Assembly (NCBI GenBank): GCA_934277695.1
Contig: CAKQVG010000003.1
Coordinates: 62,001 to 126,000, forward strand
Direction of reading: 5' to 3'
DNA from: CAG-238 sp934277695
GTDB taxonomy: Bacteria; Bacillota; Clostridia; Peptostreptococcales; Anaerovoracaceae
Length of the DNA stretch: 64,000 nt
Position numbers and translations under genes: made by a program. How positions within the stretch are numbered: the first letter of the stretch is position 1; the number at the start of each line of letters is the position of its first letter. Below are positions 16,479 through 23,236 of this stretch, piece by piece. The notes beneath the pieces were generated by a model. The model was not told the DNA's origin. It saw nothing but the letters and a program-made list of their open reading frames with translations, and made no database searches.

Positions 16479-17587
16479 GAATACACAACAAAAGCGACCG
16501 GCCGGATAACGTAATCCAAAAAGAGAACGACATTTACCTCGAATGTGAGAAGATCGAAAAACAGCTTCCCAAATTCATGCGGGGGTATTTTTCGTACTTA
16601 AAGAGTAACGTTCTGCCTGCAACAAGGCTTGCGTATCTTCACGATCTCTTGTTCTTCATGAACTATCTGATCAGCGAGACGGATTTGACGGAGGCCGAAA
16701 AGACGGACAAAATCAAGCTTTCGGAGCTCGACGAAGTGCAGGCTGTTGATGTCAACATGTTTATTGAGTACTGCCGTAAGTACAAAGTGGAAACGGACGA
16801 TACCGTATACATGTACGAGAATTCCAACAAATCACTTGCCCGCAAGAAATCATCGCTTTCCGTGATGTTCAAACAGCTTTACAGAGACGGCCTGCTTTCG
16901 AAAAACATCACCGACGGTTTCGATCCGATTCGTGTTCCGAAGCCGGGAGAACGTGAAATCAAGGCGCTTCAGGATGATGAAGTTATGATTATGCTCGATG
17001 CGGTTTCGACAGGTGTCGGGCTCACAGATCATGAACGCAGTTACTGGCAAAAGACTAAGAAACGTGACAAGGCAATTCTGATCATATTCCTGACCTATGG
17101 CCTCAGACTGTCGGAATTGCAGCAGCTCAACATTTCGTCATTTAATTTTAAGCGCGGTGAGTTTGTCGTCTATCGAAAACGCGGCAAGGAATCCGTGATG
17201 CCGCTCAACAAGTCGGTTACAGCCGTTTTGAACGACTATATTGACAATGAAAGAGCAGCGGGGGCGGATTTGTCCGACGAAAGCAAGGATGCACTTTTCC
17301 TGTCACTTCAGGGAAAACGCATGACAGATCGTCAAATCCGGGAGCTCGTAAAGAAATACACATCCATTGCTCTCAGCACGAGCCGGCGTGCCGGATACAG
17401 CCCGCACAAGCTTCGTGCCACAGCGGCAACGAGCCTGATAGGGCGCGGAAATTCCATTTTCGATGTTGCCGCACTGCTCGACCATGAGCAAGTAACAACC
17501 ACGCAGCTTTACGCACGGCAGAAAGTCAACGTAAAGCGTGATCTCGTTAAAGATATGGAATGGGAAATAGAAAGGACAGAAAAATAA
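16460..17587 (+). CDS. Tyrosine recombinase, XerS-like
   Basis: A 375-residue tyrosine recombinase. The N-terminal about 170 residues form the SAM-like core-binding domain. The C-terminal catalytic domain has the expected residues: Arg near 215 (TYGLRLSEL), Lys near 238 (RKRGKES), HKLR near 315, His near 341 (LLDHEQ) and Tyr near 350 (TTQLYAR). Length and layout resemble the single-protein XerS recombinases more than XerC/D of about 300 residues. It is translationally embedded in a housekeeping operon (19-nt overlap with miaA; ynbB follows by 2 nt). This argues for a resident chromosome-dimer resolvase rather than a prophage integrase. That role is inferred. Confidence 0.88.
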   Translation: MAEKEIRIHNKSDRPDNVIQKENDIYLECEKIEKQLPKFMRGYFSYLKSNVLPATRLAYLHDLLFFMNYLISETDLTEAEKTDKIKLSELDEVQAVDVNMFIEYCRKYKVETDDTVYMYENSNKSLARKKSSLSVMFKQLYRDGLLSKNITDGFDPIRVPKPGEREIKALQDDEVMIMLDAVSTGVGLTDHERSYWQKTKKRDKAILIIFLTYGLRLSELQQLNISSFNFKRGEFVVYRKRGKESVMPLNKSVTAVLNDYIDNERAAGADLSDESKDALFLSLQGKRMTDRQIRELVKKYTSIALSTSRRAGYSPHKLRATAATSLIGRGNSIFDVAALLDHEQVTTTQLYARQKVNVKRDLVKDMEWEIERTEK

Positions 17588-17589
17588 TT

Positions 17590-18894
17590 ATGCAGCAGGG
17601 AAACAAAACAGCAGAACTTTTAAAAGATGCTTTTCATATAGAGCCAAAGGTAATTGAGATTGTACAAGCCGCCGAAAGGGAAGCAGGCACAGAGTTTGCG
17701 CGTCTTGATGACATCATGGCGTACAACCAATATAAGGTGCTGGCAGCATTTCATAAAAACAGAATCCGCGACATGCATTTCGGATGGAAGACCGGTTACG
17801 GCTACGATGATGCCGGCAGAGAAGCCGTGGAATCCGTCTTTGCGGACGTTTTTCACACCGATGCGGCACTTGTACGCACTACATTTGTAAACGGCACACA
17901 TGCGCTTGCCACCGTTCTTCTCGGCATTTTGAGACCCGGAGATGAACTGATTTATGCGACAGGAGATCCGTATGATACATTACAGACAGTAATCGGAATT
18001 ACGAACTACACGCCGGGAAACGGTTCGCTTAAGGATTACGGCGTTACTTTCAAGAAAGTTGACCTTCTTCCGGACGGTTCCATCGATATTGAAGGCGTAA
18101 AAGCCGCAATAACCGACAAAACCAAGATGATAACCGCACAGCGTGCCACCGGCTACTCATGGCGAAAAGCCATTTCCGTCGAAGAAATCGGCATGCTGAT
18201 GGATGCAATTCATTCGGTAAATCCGGATATCGTAAAGATGGTCGACAATTCCTACGGTGAATTTCTTGACACGAAGGAACCTACCGATGTCGGAGCGGAT
18301 GTTATGGCCTCGTCGCTCATCAAAAATCCGGGAGGCGGTATCGTGCTGAGCGGCGGTTATGTTGCCGGGCGCCAGGACTTGATAGACCAAATCCAGTATC
18401 GTATGACATGTCCGGGAATCGGGGGAGAATGCGGACTTACTTACGGGCAGACAAGAACGATGTTGCAGGGATTTTTTATCGCTCCGAGGGCTGCAAATGC
18501 AGCACTGAAGGGTGCGGTTCTTTGCGGAAGGGCATTCGATAAACTTGGATTTGATGTTTCGCCGAAGGCCGGTGATCTTCGTTCTGACATCGTACAGTCA
18601 ATAAAATTTGACGACCCTGCGAAAATGATTGCTTTCTGTGAAGGAATTCAGGCGGCGGCACCGGTTGACAGTTTTGCTCTGCCTGTACCGGGGGATATGC
18701 CGGGCTATGAAGATCAGGTGATTATGGCTGCCGGGGCTTTCGTGCAAGGCTCGACGATAGAACTTTCTGCGGATGGACCTATGAGAGAGCCATATATCGC
18801 ATATTTCCAGGGCGGATTGACATACGAACACTCCAAATTCGGAGTTATCAAGGCAATTGACACATTATACAAAAAAGGATTGATTGAGATTTAA
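17590..18894 (+). CDS. PLP-dependent methionine gamma-lyase-family protein (YnbB-like)
   Basis: A 434-residue fold-type I PLP enzyme of the YnbB/aluminium-resistance family. TGYGYDD near residue 65 and NGTHAL are family blocks, and the PLP lysine is expected in SLIKNPGGG near residue 242. ATG 17590, just past the upstream stop, is chosen; an in-frame ATG at 17560 would add ten residues overlapping the recombinase gene. The physiological reaction of this family is not settled, and a C-S lyase is assumed. The miaA-ynbB neighbourhood is widely conserved in Firmicutes. Confidence 0.88.
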   Translation: MQQGNKTAELLKDAFHIEPKVIEIVQAAEREAGTEFARLDDIMAYNQYKVLAAFHKNRIRDMHFGWKTGYGYDDAGREAVESVFADVFHTDAALVRTTFVNGTHALATVLLGILRPGDELIYATGDPYDTLQTVIGITNYTPGNGSLKDYGVTFKKVDLLPDGSIDIEGVKAAITDKTKMITAQRATGYSWRKAISVEEIGMLMDAIHSVNPDIVKMVDNSYGEFLDTKEPTDVGADVMASSLIKNPGGGIVLSGGYVAGRQDLIDQIQYRMTCPGIGGECGLTYGQTRTMLQGFFIAPRAANAALKGAVLCGRAFDKLGFDVSPKAGDLRSDIVQSIKFDDPAKMIAFCEGIQAAAPVDSFALPVPGDMPGYEDQVIMAAGAFVQGSTIELSADGPMREPYIAYFQGGLTYEHSKFGVIKAIDTLYKKGLIEI

Positions 18895-18911
18895 ACAGTT
18901 AGGGGACAAAA

Positions 18912-19682
18912 ATGGATAGAGAACATACGAAACAGGAATTCAATGCGGGGATTGAAAACCTTAAAACCGCTGAACGAAATCAGCGCAGAAAAGTAATTTT
19001 GTCAACAATTAAAATTATTTTGCTTATTTTAATTGTTATTGGAATTCCACTTTATTTATATTTCTTTCAGCTTGATTGGCTCAAGGAATTTAAAGATATC
19101 GACAAAATCGTCGCATTTTTAAATGCTTACAAAAGCCGGTCAGTGCTGATATACATCGGATTTCAAATCGTGCAGATTGTAATAAGTGTTATCCCGGGAC
19201 AGGTTTTTCAGGCGGCTGCCGGATATCTGTTCGGATTTTGGAGTGCGCTGCTGTACGCGATGATCGGGGCTGTGCTTGGCACCGGTCTCTCGTTTCTGCT
19301 TGCAAAACTTCTGGGAAGGGATTTCCTGCACATTTTCTTTGGCGAAGAAAAAATGAGCTATTATATCGAAAGGCTGAATTCAAAACAGGCATATACAATT
19401 GTGTTTTTTCTGTATCTTATACCGGGCATACCGAAGGACATGGTCAGTTACGCTGCCGGAGCCTCAGAAATGCGTTTTAAGCCTTTTATACTGCTCTCAG
19501 CTGTCGGCAGACTGCCCGGAATGGTAGGATGCCTGCTGATCGGTTCCATGGTCGAAAGCGGTAATTATGTCAGTGTTGGGGTGCTGCTTGCGATTGCGGT
19601 AATTGCCTGCATATTATGCATCGTTTTCCGAAAACGAATCAATGTATTTTTAGATAAAATTTATAATAAAATCAGCAAGTAG
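18912..19682 (+). CDS. TVP38/TMEM64-family (DedA-related) membrane protein
   Basis: A 256-residue protein with a charged N-terminal tail and about six hydrophobic segments. The VTT/SNARE-associated core is clear: GYLFGFWSALLYAMIGAVLG with a re-entrant look, LAKLLGRDF, then LYLIPGIPKDMVSYAAG. The family is implicated in lipid or undecaprenyl-carrier flipping, but the substrate here is unknown. It begins 17 nt after ynbB with a GGGG site. Confidence 0.85.
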   Translation: MDREHTKQEFNAGIENLKTAERNQRRKVILSTIKIILLILIVIGIPLYLYFFQLDWLKEFKDIDKIVAFLNAYKSRSVLIYIGFQIVQIVISVIPGQVFQAAAGYLFGFWSALLYAMIGAVLGTGLSFLLAKLLGRDFLHIFFGEEKMSYYIERLNSKQAYTIVFFLYLIPGIPKDMVSYAAGASEMRFKPFILLSAVGRLPGMVGCLLIGSMVESGNYVSVGVLLAIAVIACILCIVFRKRINVFLDKIYNKISK

Positions 19683-19719
19683 GCGATTGTATTCATTTTT
19701 ACTGAATGGAGGAATTGTT

Positions 19720-19779
19720 ATGGAATACGCTTTAATTTCCTGCATACCTATTTTAGTGCTTATTACGGGAGCTCAATAA
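19720..19779 (+). CDS. Tiny 19-codon open reading frame with good ribosome-binding site
   Basis: GGAGG at 19708-19712 precedes ATG 19720, which encodes MEYALISCIPILVLITGAQ and stops at 19777. The peptide is hydrophobic, like the first helix of a transporter. It is either a small membrane peptide or the stump of a deleted gene. It sits where several Clostridia carry lexA after ynbB, but it shows no resemblance to LexA. Confidence 0.3.
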   Translation: MEYALISCIPILVLITGAQ

Positions 19780-19795
19780 AAAACTCAATCTTTTG

Positions 19796-19809
19796 CGAAC
19801 ATTTGTTCA
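19796..19809. promoter_or_regulatory. LexA (SOS) box 1 upstream of the yneA-like gene
   Basis: CGAACATTTGTTCA contains the perfect GAAC-N4-GTTC core (19797-19808) of the Gram-positive LexA/DinR operator. It lies just upstream of the -35 element. Confidence 0.8.
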
Positions 19810-19817
19810 AAATATGC

Positions 19818-19846
19818 TTGACAAAGAACATTTATTCTGTTATATT
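19818..19846 (+). promoter_or_regulatory. Near-consensus promoter of the yneA-like gene
   Basis: TTGACA (19818-19823) and TATATT (19841-19846) with a 17-nt spacer, bracketed by LexA boxes on both sides. This arrangement fits strong but repressed SOS expression. Confidence 0.85.
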
Positions 19847-19853
19847 ATAGAAA

Positions 19854-19867
19854 AGAACAAATGTTTC
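19854..19867. promoter_or_regulatory. LexA (SOS) box 2 at the transcription start
   Basis: AGAACAAATGTTTC differs from the DinR consensus CGAACRNRYGTTYC only at the first base. It overlaps the expected +1 region, a classic repressor position. Confidence 0.75.
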
Positions 19868-19885
19868 GAAAGGGGCGAGGACCTA

Positions 19886-20188
19886 ATGACTAAGACATAT
19901 AGAGTAGTAAACAGATTCAGATTCACAGTTTTCGTTGTTTTAACCATAGTTATATTAACTACGGCAATCAACTTTGCATTAGGTTTTAATACAGCTGCAA
20001 GCTTAACCAAAACCGACTATATGGACGTTCAGATTATATCCGGAGACACATTGTGGTCAATTGCACAGAATTATATGCCGTCTGATATGGATACACGCAA
20101 AGCAGTTTATGAACTTTGTCAGTTAAACGATATATCTGCATCCGAGTTATATGCAGGAATGACGATACAGGTCCCAATTTATCACTAA
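19886..20188 (+). CDS. YneA-like SOS-induced cell-division suppressor (TM + LysM)
   Basis: A 100-residue protein. ATG 19886 follows a GGGGCGAGGA region; a longer reading from a TTG at 19793 would run through the promoter and both LexA boxes. It has an N-terminal membrane helix (about residues 12-34) and an extracytoplasmic LysM domain (about 47-97: VQIISGDTLWSIAQNY ... MTIQVP). Size, layout and twin SOS boxes match Bacillus YneA, which blocks septation during DNA damage. lexA, its usual neighbour in Bacillus, is not in this window. The assignment rests on architecture and regulation, since LysM proteins are diverse. Confidence 0.8.
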   Translation: MTKTYRVVNRFRFTVFVVLTIVILTTAINFALGFNTAASLTKTDYMDVQIISGDTLWSIAQNYMPSDMDTRKAVYELCQLNDISASELYAGMTIQVPIYH

Positions 20189-20196
20189 TTATATAG

Positions 20197-20238
20197 AAGA
20201 AGCAGTAAATCTTAAGGAAAAAGGATTTACTGCTTCTT
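20197..20238 (+). terminator. Strong hairpin terminator after the yneA-like gene
   Basis: A perfect 15-bp stem pairs AAGAAGCAGTAAATC (20197-20211) with GATTTACTGCTTCTT (20224-20238) across a 12-nt loop. The following sequence is T/A-rich but lacks a long T-run. Confidence 0.75.
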
Positions 20239-20493
20239 AATATATATAAAGAGGCAGATCTTAATTTTAGGCAAAAATAATAGGGGATTAATTCCTCGAC
20301 AACAGATAAAAAAATCGCTTAAAACGCAAAATAGAGGCTCGGATTTCGGGCGGGCTTTGGAGAACCGTTGAAATTTCAAATCTTTTAATAATCTCCTTGA
20401 TTTCGCCCTAACTATTCCCAAAATTGATATTTAAGGAATAGTTAGATGTGGGAACATGAAACCGTTTGTACCTCTATCACATACTGCCGACTA
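20239..20493. other. Gene-free stretch with one inverted repeat
   Basis: No convincing gene is seen. CTAACTATTCC (about 20409-20419) is repeated inverted as GGAATAGTTAG (about 20436-20446), an 11-bp stem around an A/T-rich loop. A local GC-rich patch near 20335-20360 can form a short hairpin. A 64-codon frame on the - strand has no ribosome-binding site. It could be a relic mobile element or an unrecognised RNA. Confidence 0.4.
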
Positions 20494-20522
20494 TTGAACC
20501 TCTTCTATTCCTATGATATAAT
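20494..20522 (+). promoter_or_regulatory. Promoter of the prsW-like gene
   Basis: TTGAAC (20494-20499) and TATAAT (20517-20522) with a 17-nt spacer, 34 nt before ATG 20557; AGGAG serves as the ribosome-binding site. Confidence 0.75.
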
Positions 20523-20556
20523 CATTTCATAAATTATATTAGGAGACGAAATTTTT

Positions 20557-21249
20557 ATGGAAATTATTTTAGCTGCAGCATTACTCCCGGCAATTATTTT
20601 AATGGTATACGTATATAAACATGACAAAATCGAAAAAGAGCCTTTTGGACTTTTGCTTGTTTTATTCGCATTCGGTGCACTTTCCTGCATACCTGCCGGA
20701 CTTTTGGAAGATTTGTTCTCCGGTGTTCTCGACTCTATGAATATTCAGGATAATAAAACATATTACATAATCATGTGCTTTGGAATTGTTGCTTGTTCTG
20801 AGGAAGGCGCAAAACTTTTCTTCTTGAAAAGCAAAACTTGGAGATGTCCGGACTTTAATTACACATTTGATGGTCTCCTCTATTCTGTTTGCGTGGGCCT
20901 TGGCTTTGCGGGTCTTGAAAATATAATGTATGTCTTGGATTACGGATTTGGTGTAGTTATCTCAAGAGGTCTGCTCTCCGTACCCGGACACTGCACATTC
21001 GCAATCTTTATGGGGCTGTTCTATTCCAGAGCAAAGTTCCACAGTGCTTACGGCAATAAAACAAGAGCCGGAATCAACAAGCTTCTGAGTTTTGTCGTTC
21101 CGGTACTCTTACATGGTTACTATGATTATTGCTTGATGATGCCAAGCGATACTTTGATTTACTGCTTCTTTGTTTTCGTGGTGGTTGTTGATATTATCTC
21201 ATTTATAGTCGTAAAGAAGCAATCAAGGAAAGATACCTATATTGCATAA
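20557..21249 (+). CDS. PrsW-family intramembrane metalloprotease
   Basis: A 230-residue membrane protein with about eight hydrophobic segments. PrsW-type motifs are present: the EExxK sequence in CSEEGAKLFF, the FDGLLYSVCVGLGFAGLEN block, and PGHCTFAIFMG with the metal histidine. In B. subtilis and C. difficile PrsW performs site-1 cleavage of anti-sigma factors after envelope stress. No anti-sigma/sigma pair is in this window, so the target is unknown. It is monocistronic, with its own promoter. Confidence 0.9.
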   Translation: MEIILAAALLPAIILMVYVYKHDKIEKEPFGLLLVLFAFGALSCIPAGLLEDLFSGVLDSMNIQDNKTYYIIMCFGIVACSEEGAKLFFLKSKTWRCPDFNYTFDGLLYSVCVGLGFAGLENIMYVLDYGFGVVISRGLLSVPGHCTFAIFMGLFYSRAKFHSAYGNKTRAGINKLLSFVVPVLLHGYYDYCLMMPSDTLIYCFFVFVVVVDIISFIVVKKQSRKDTYIA

Positions 21250-21286
21250 GCCCTCTTTCTTCGAATTCACCCACATGCGGCATGGA

Positions 21287-22369
21287 TTAGGAAAGCGTTA
21301 AATCACCGTCTTTTACCCAGCCGATCTTGCGGAAGAACATATTAATAATCGGACATAATACGGCAGGAAGAATGATTGCTATGAGAGCCAGTCCAATCCA
21401 GTCCATGCTTGTAATCGCTGTTCTGACACCCTCCGTGATTTCGTTTGCCCAACCGGTATAAACACCGATAGGCCCTACCAGACCGCAGGTTCCCATTCCG
21501 GATGAAATGGCAGGTCCGTTCATTTCCATTTTAAATAAACAAGTTGCGATCGGTCCTGTAATCGCCGATGTAAGTGTCGGTGCAATCCAGATTCTAGGAT
21601 TTTTAACGATATTGCCCATCTGAAGCATGGAGGTTCCGAGTCCCTGTGAGATGATTCCGCCCCATCTGTTTTCTTTAAATGACATGACTGCAAATCCCAC
21701 CATCTGTGCACAGCAGCCTGCAACTGCAGCTCCGCCTGCAAGCCCTGTGAGTTGTAATGCTGCACAGATCGCTGCGGATGAAATCGGAAGCGTAAGTGCA
21801 ACGCCTACGATAACGGAAACCAAAATTCCCATCAGGAACGGCTGGAGTTCGGTTGCCCACATAATCAGGCTTCCCACCTTCATTGCCGCAGCACCGAGTG
21901 CCGGCGCCCACCATGCAGATAATGCAACACCTACGCCAATTGTTACCATAGGAGTTACAAGAATATCGATTTTTGTTTCTTTTGAAACCGCCTTGCCGAC
22001 TTCGGATGCGATAATTGCAACAAACAGTACAGCAAGCGGTCCACCTGCCCCACCTAACGCATTCGACGCAAAACCTACGGAAATCAAGGAAAACAGTACA
22101 AGCGGCGGACAGTTAAGCGCATATCCGATTGCGACTGCCATCGCAGGGCCGCACATTGCCGATGCCAATCCCCCGATCGTGTACGGGACTTCGTTGATTG
22201 TTACAACTGTCATTGTAAGCACTTCAATGTTCAGTTGTGTTCCGAGGGTGTTGATAATGGTTCCGATAAGTAATGTGCAAAACAAGCCCTGTGCCATTGC
22301 ACCAAGTGCATCGATTCCGTATCTTTTTACGGAAATGACGATGTCTTTTCTCGCTAAAAATTCTTTCAT
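21287..22369 (-). CDS. PTS system IIC-like permease (PTS_EIIC_2 family)
   Basis: A 360-residue polytopic membrane protein, rich in Gly and Ala, with about nine to ten hydrophobic segments. The sequence follows the PTS_EIIC_2 family: IDALGAMAQGLFCTLLIGTI at the N-terminus, then GLASAMCGPAMAVAIGYAL and GPIGVYTGW. No IIA or IIB domain or gene is nearby, so it is an orphan permease. Transport of a sugar or other substrate without phosphorylation, or use of EII parts encoded elsewhere, are both possible. Starts at 22369 after AGAGGT. Confidence 0.8.
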   Translation of the reverse strand: MKEFLARKDIVISVKRYGIDALGAMAQGLFCTLLIGTIINTLGTQLNIEVLTMTVVTINEVPYTIGGLASAMCGPAMAVAIGYALNCPPLVLFSLISVGFASNALGGAGGPLAVLFVAIIASEVGKAVSKETKIDILVTPMVTIGVGVALSAWWAPALGAAAMKVGSLIMWATELQPFLMGILVSVIVGVALTLPISSAAICAALQLTGLAGGAAVAGCCAQMVGFAVMSFKENRWGGIISQGLGTSMLQMGNIVKNPRIWIAPTLTSAITGPIATCLFKMEMNGPAISSGMGTCGLVGPIGVYTGWANEITEGVRTAITSMDWIGLALIAIILPAVLCPIINMFFRKIGWVKDGDLTLS

Positions 22370-22411
22370 CTTTAACCTCTTTTATGTTTTTTTACTATAT
22401 TAAGATAGAAA

Positions 22412-22840
22412 TCATCTTAATCCGTCCAAATAGCTTTGAAGGATGACAACGGCCGCCTGCTTGTCGATTACCTTCTTTCTGTCCCTGCGTTTTACATCTG
22501 CTTCAATTAATACGCGTTCCGCAATGACTGTTGTAAAACGTTCATCCTGCCATACAACTTCAATCCCTTTCATGCCCGTAGAGCGCATTTTGTTTTCGAG
22601 CATGGTTCTGAATTCATATACTTTTTCGGTTTGAATACTGTCGGAGCCGTCCAAATTTTTGTTCAGACCTATAACGATGGTATCGCAATCGTATTCCTTG
22701 ACTAAATCAAGAATCTTGCCTGTATCCTTGCGTATCCCTACCCTTTCCAATGTCATAAGGCCTTGTGCGGTAATGTTGAGCGGATCGGAGATTGCAATTC
22801 CTACCGTTTTATCTCCGACATCCAGTGCAATTTTTCTCAT
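22412..22840 (-). CDS. ruvX: Pre-16S rRNA processing nuclease / Holliday-junction resolvase-like RuvX (YqgF)
   Basis: A 142-residue RNase H-fold protein. The start at 22840 gives MRKIALDVGDKTVGIAIS, the first active-site strand with its Asp. The DTIVIGLNKN block and the WQDERFTT motif carry further acidic residues. A longer start at 22885 would add residues unlike the family. It is the last gene of the alaS-ireB-ruvX group typical of Firmicutes. Confidence 0.93.
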   Translation of the reverse strand: MRKIALDVGDKTVGIAISDPLNITAQGLMTLERVGIRKDTGKILDLVKEYDCDTIVIGLNKNLDGSDSIQTEKVYEFRTMLENKMRSTGMKGIEVVWQDERFTTVIAERVLIEADVKRRDRKKVIDKQAAVVILQSYLDGLR

Positions 22841-22914
22841 TTTTCGTAATATTCCTTTCGAGCTTGTCTTTGTTTTCACAAACAATAAGCGGGCACTGCG
22901 CCCGCTTAAAGACT

Positions 22915-23163
22915 TTATTTATCGATGTCAACATATTCACGAAGCAACTCAGCTATAAGTTCATCTCGATCGATGCTTTTTATCATCGTTCTGGCATTAT
23001 TATAGCTTGTAATGTATGACGGATCGCCTGAAATCAGGTATCCAACCAACTGGTCGATTGGATTATAATCCTTCTCTTCGAGTGCACGATAAACTTCCTC
23101 AAGAATTTGTTTGTTTGTTTTTTGCATTTTGAAAGAATCAAACATGATAGTATTTTTTTCCAT
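22915..23163 (-). CDS. ireB: IreB-family regulatory phosphoprotein
   Basis: An 82-residue protein of the IreB/UPF0297 (YrzL) family: TIMFDSFKM start, YRALEEKDYNPIDQLVGYL, then SGDPSYITSYNNARTMI. In enterococci IreB is phosphorylated by the Ser/Thr kinase IreK at threonines near the N-terminus and affects cephalosporin tolerance. The start at 23163 has GGGGG upstream at proper spacing. It lies between alaS and ruvX as in other Firmicutes. Confidence 0.93.
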   Translation of the reverse strand: MEKNTIMFDSFKMQKTNKQILEEVYRALEEKDYNPIDQLVGYLISGDPSYITSYNNARTMIKSIDRDELIAELLREYVDIDK

Positions 23164-23236
23164 ATTAAATACCCCCATCTTCCATAATTACCAATACATT
23201 ATCTATTCTGCATTTTATCCTTACCGGTAAATTATA

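Noticed and set aside
16460..17587. Prophage or integrative-element integrase
   Set aside because: No phage or conjugation genes, no tRNA target and tight coupling to core genes make a resident Xer enzyme more likely.
20227..20421. 64-codon - strand frame in the gene-free stretch
   Set aside because: No ribosome-binding site, and it runs into the yneA terminator arm.
21627..22403. + strand reading frame of 258 codons opposite the PTS permease
   Set aside because: Low-complexity mirror of a Gly/Ala-rich membrane protein; no ribosome-binding site.
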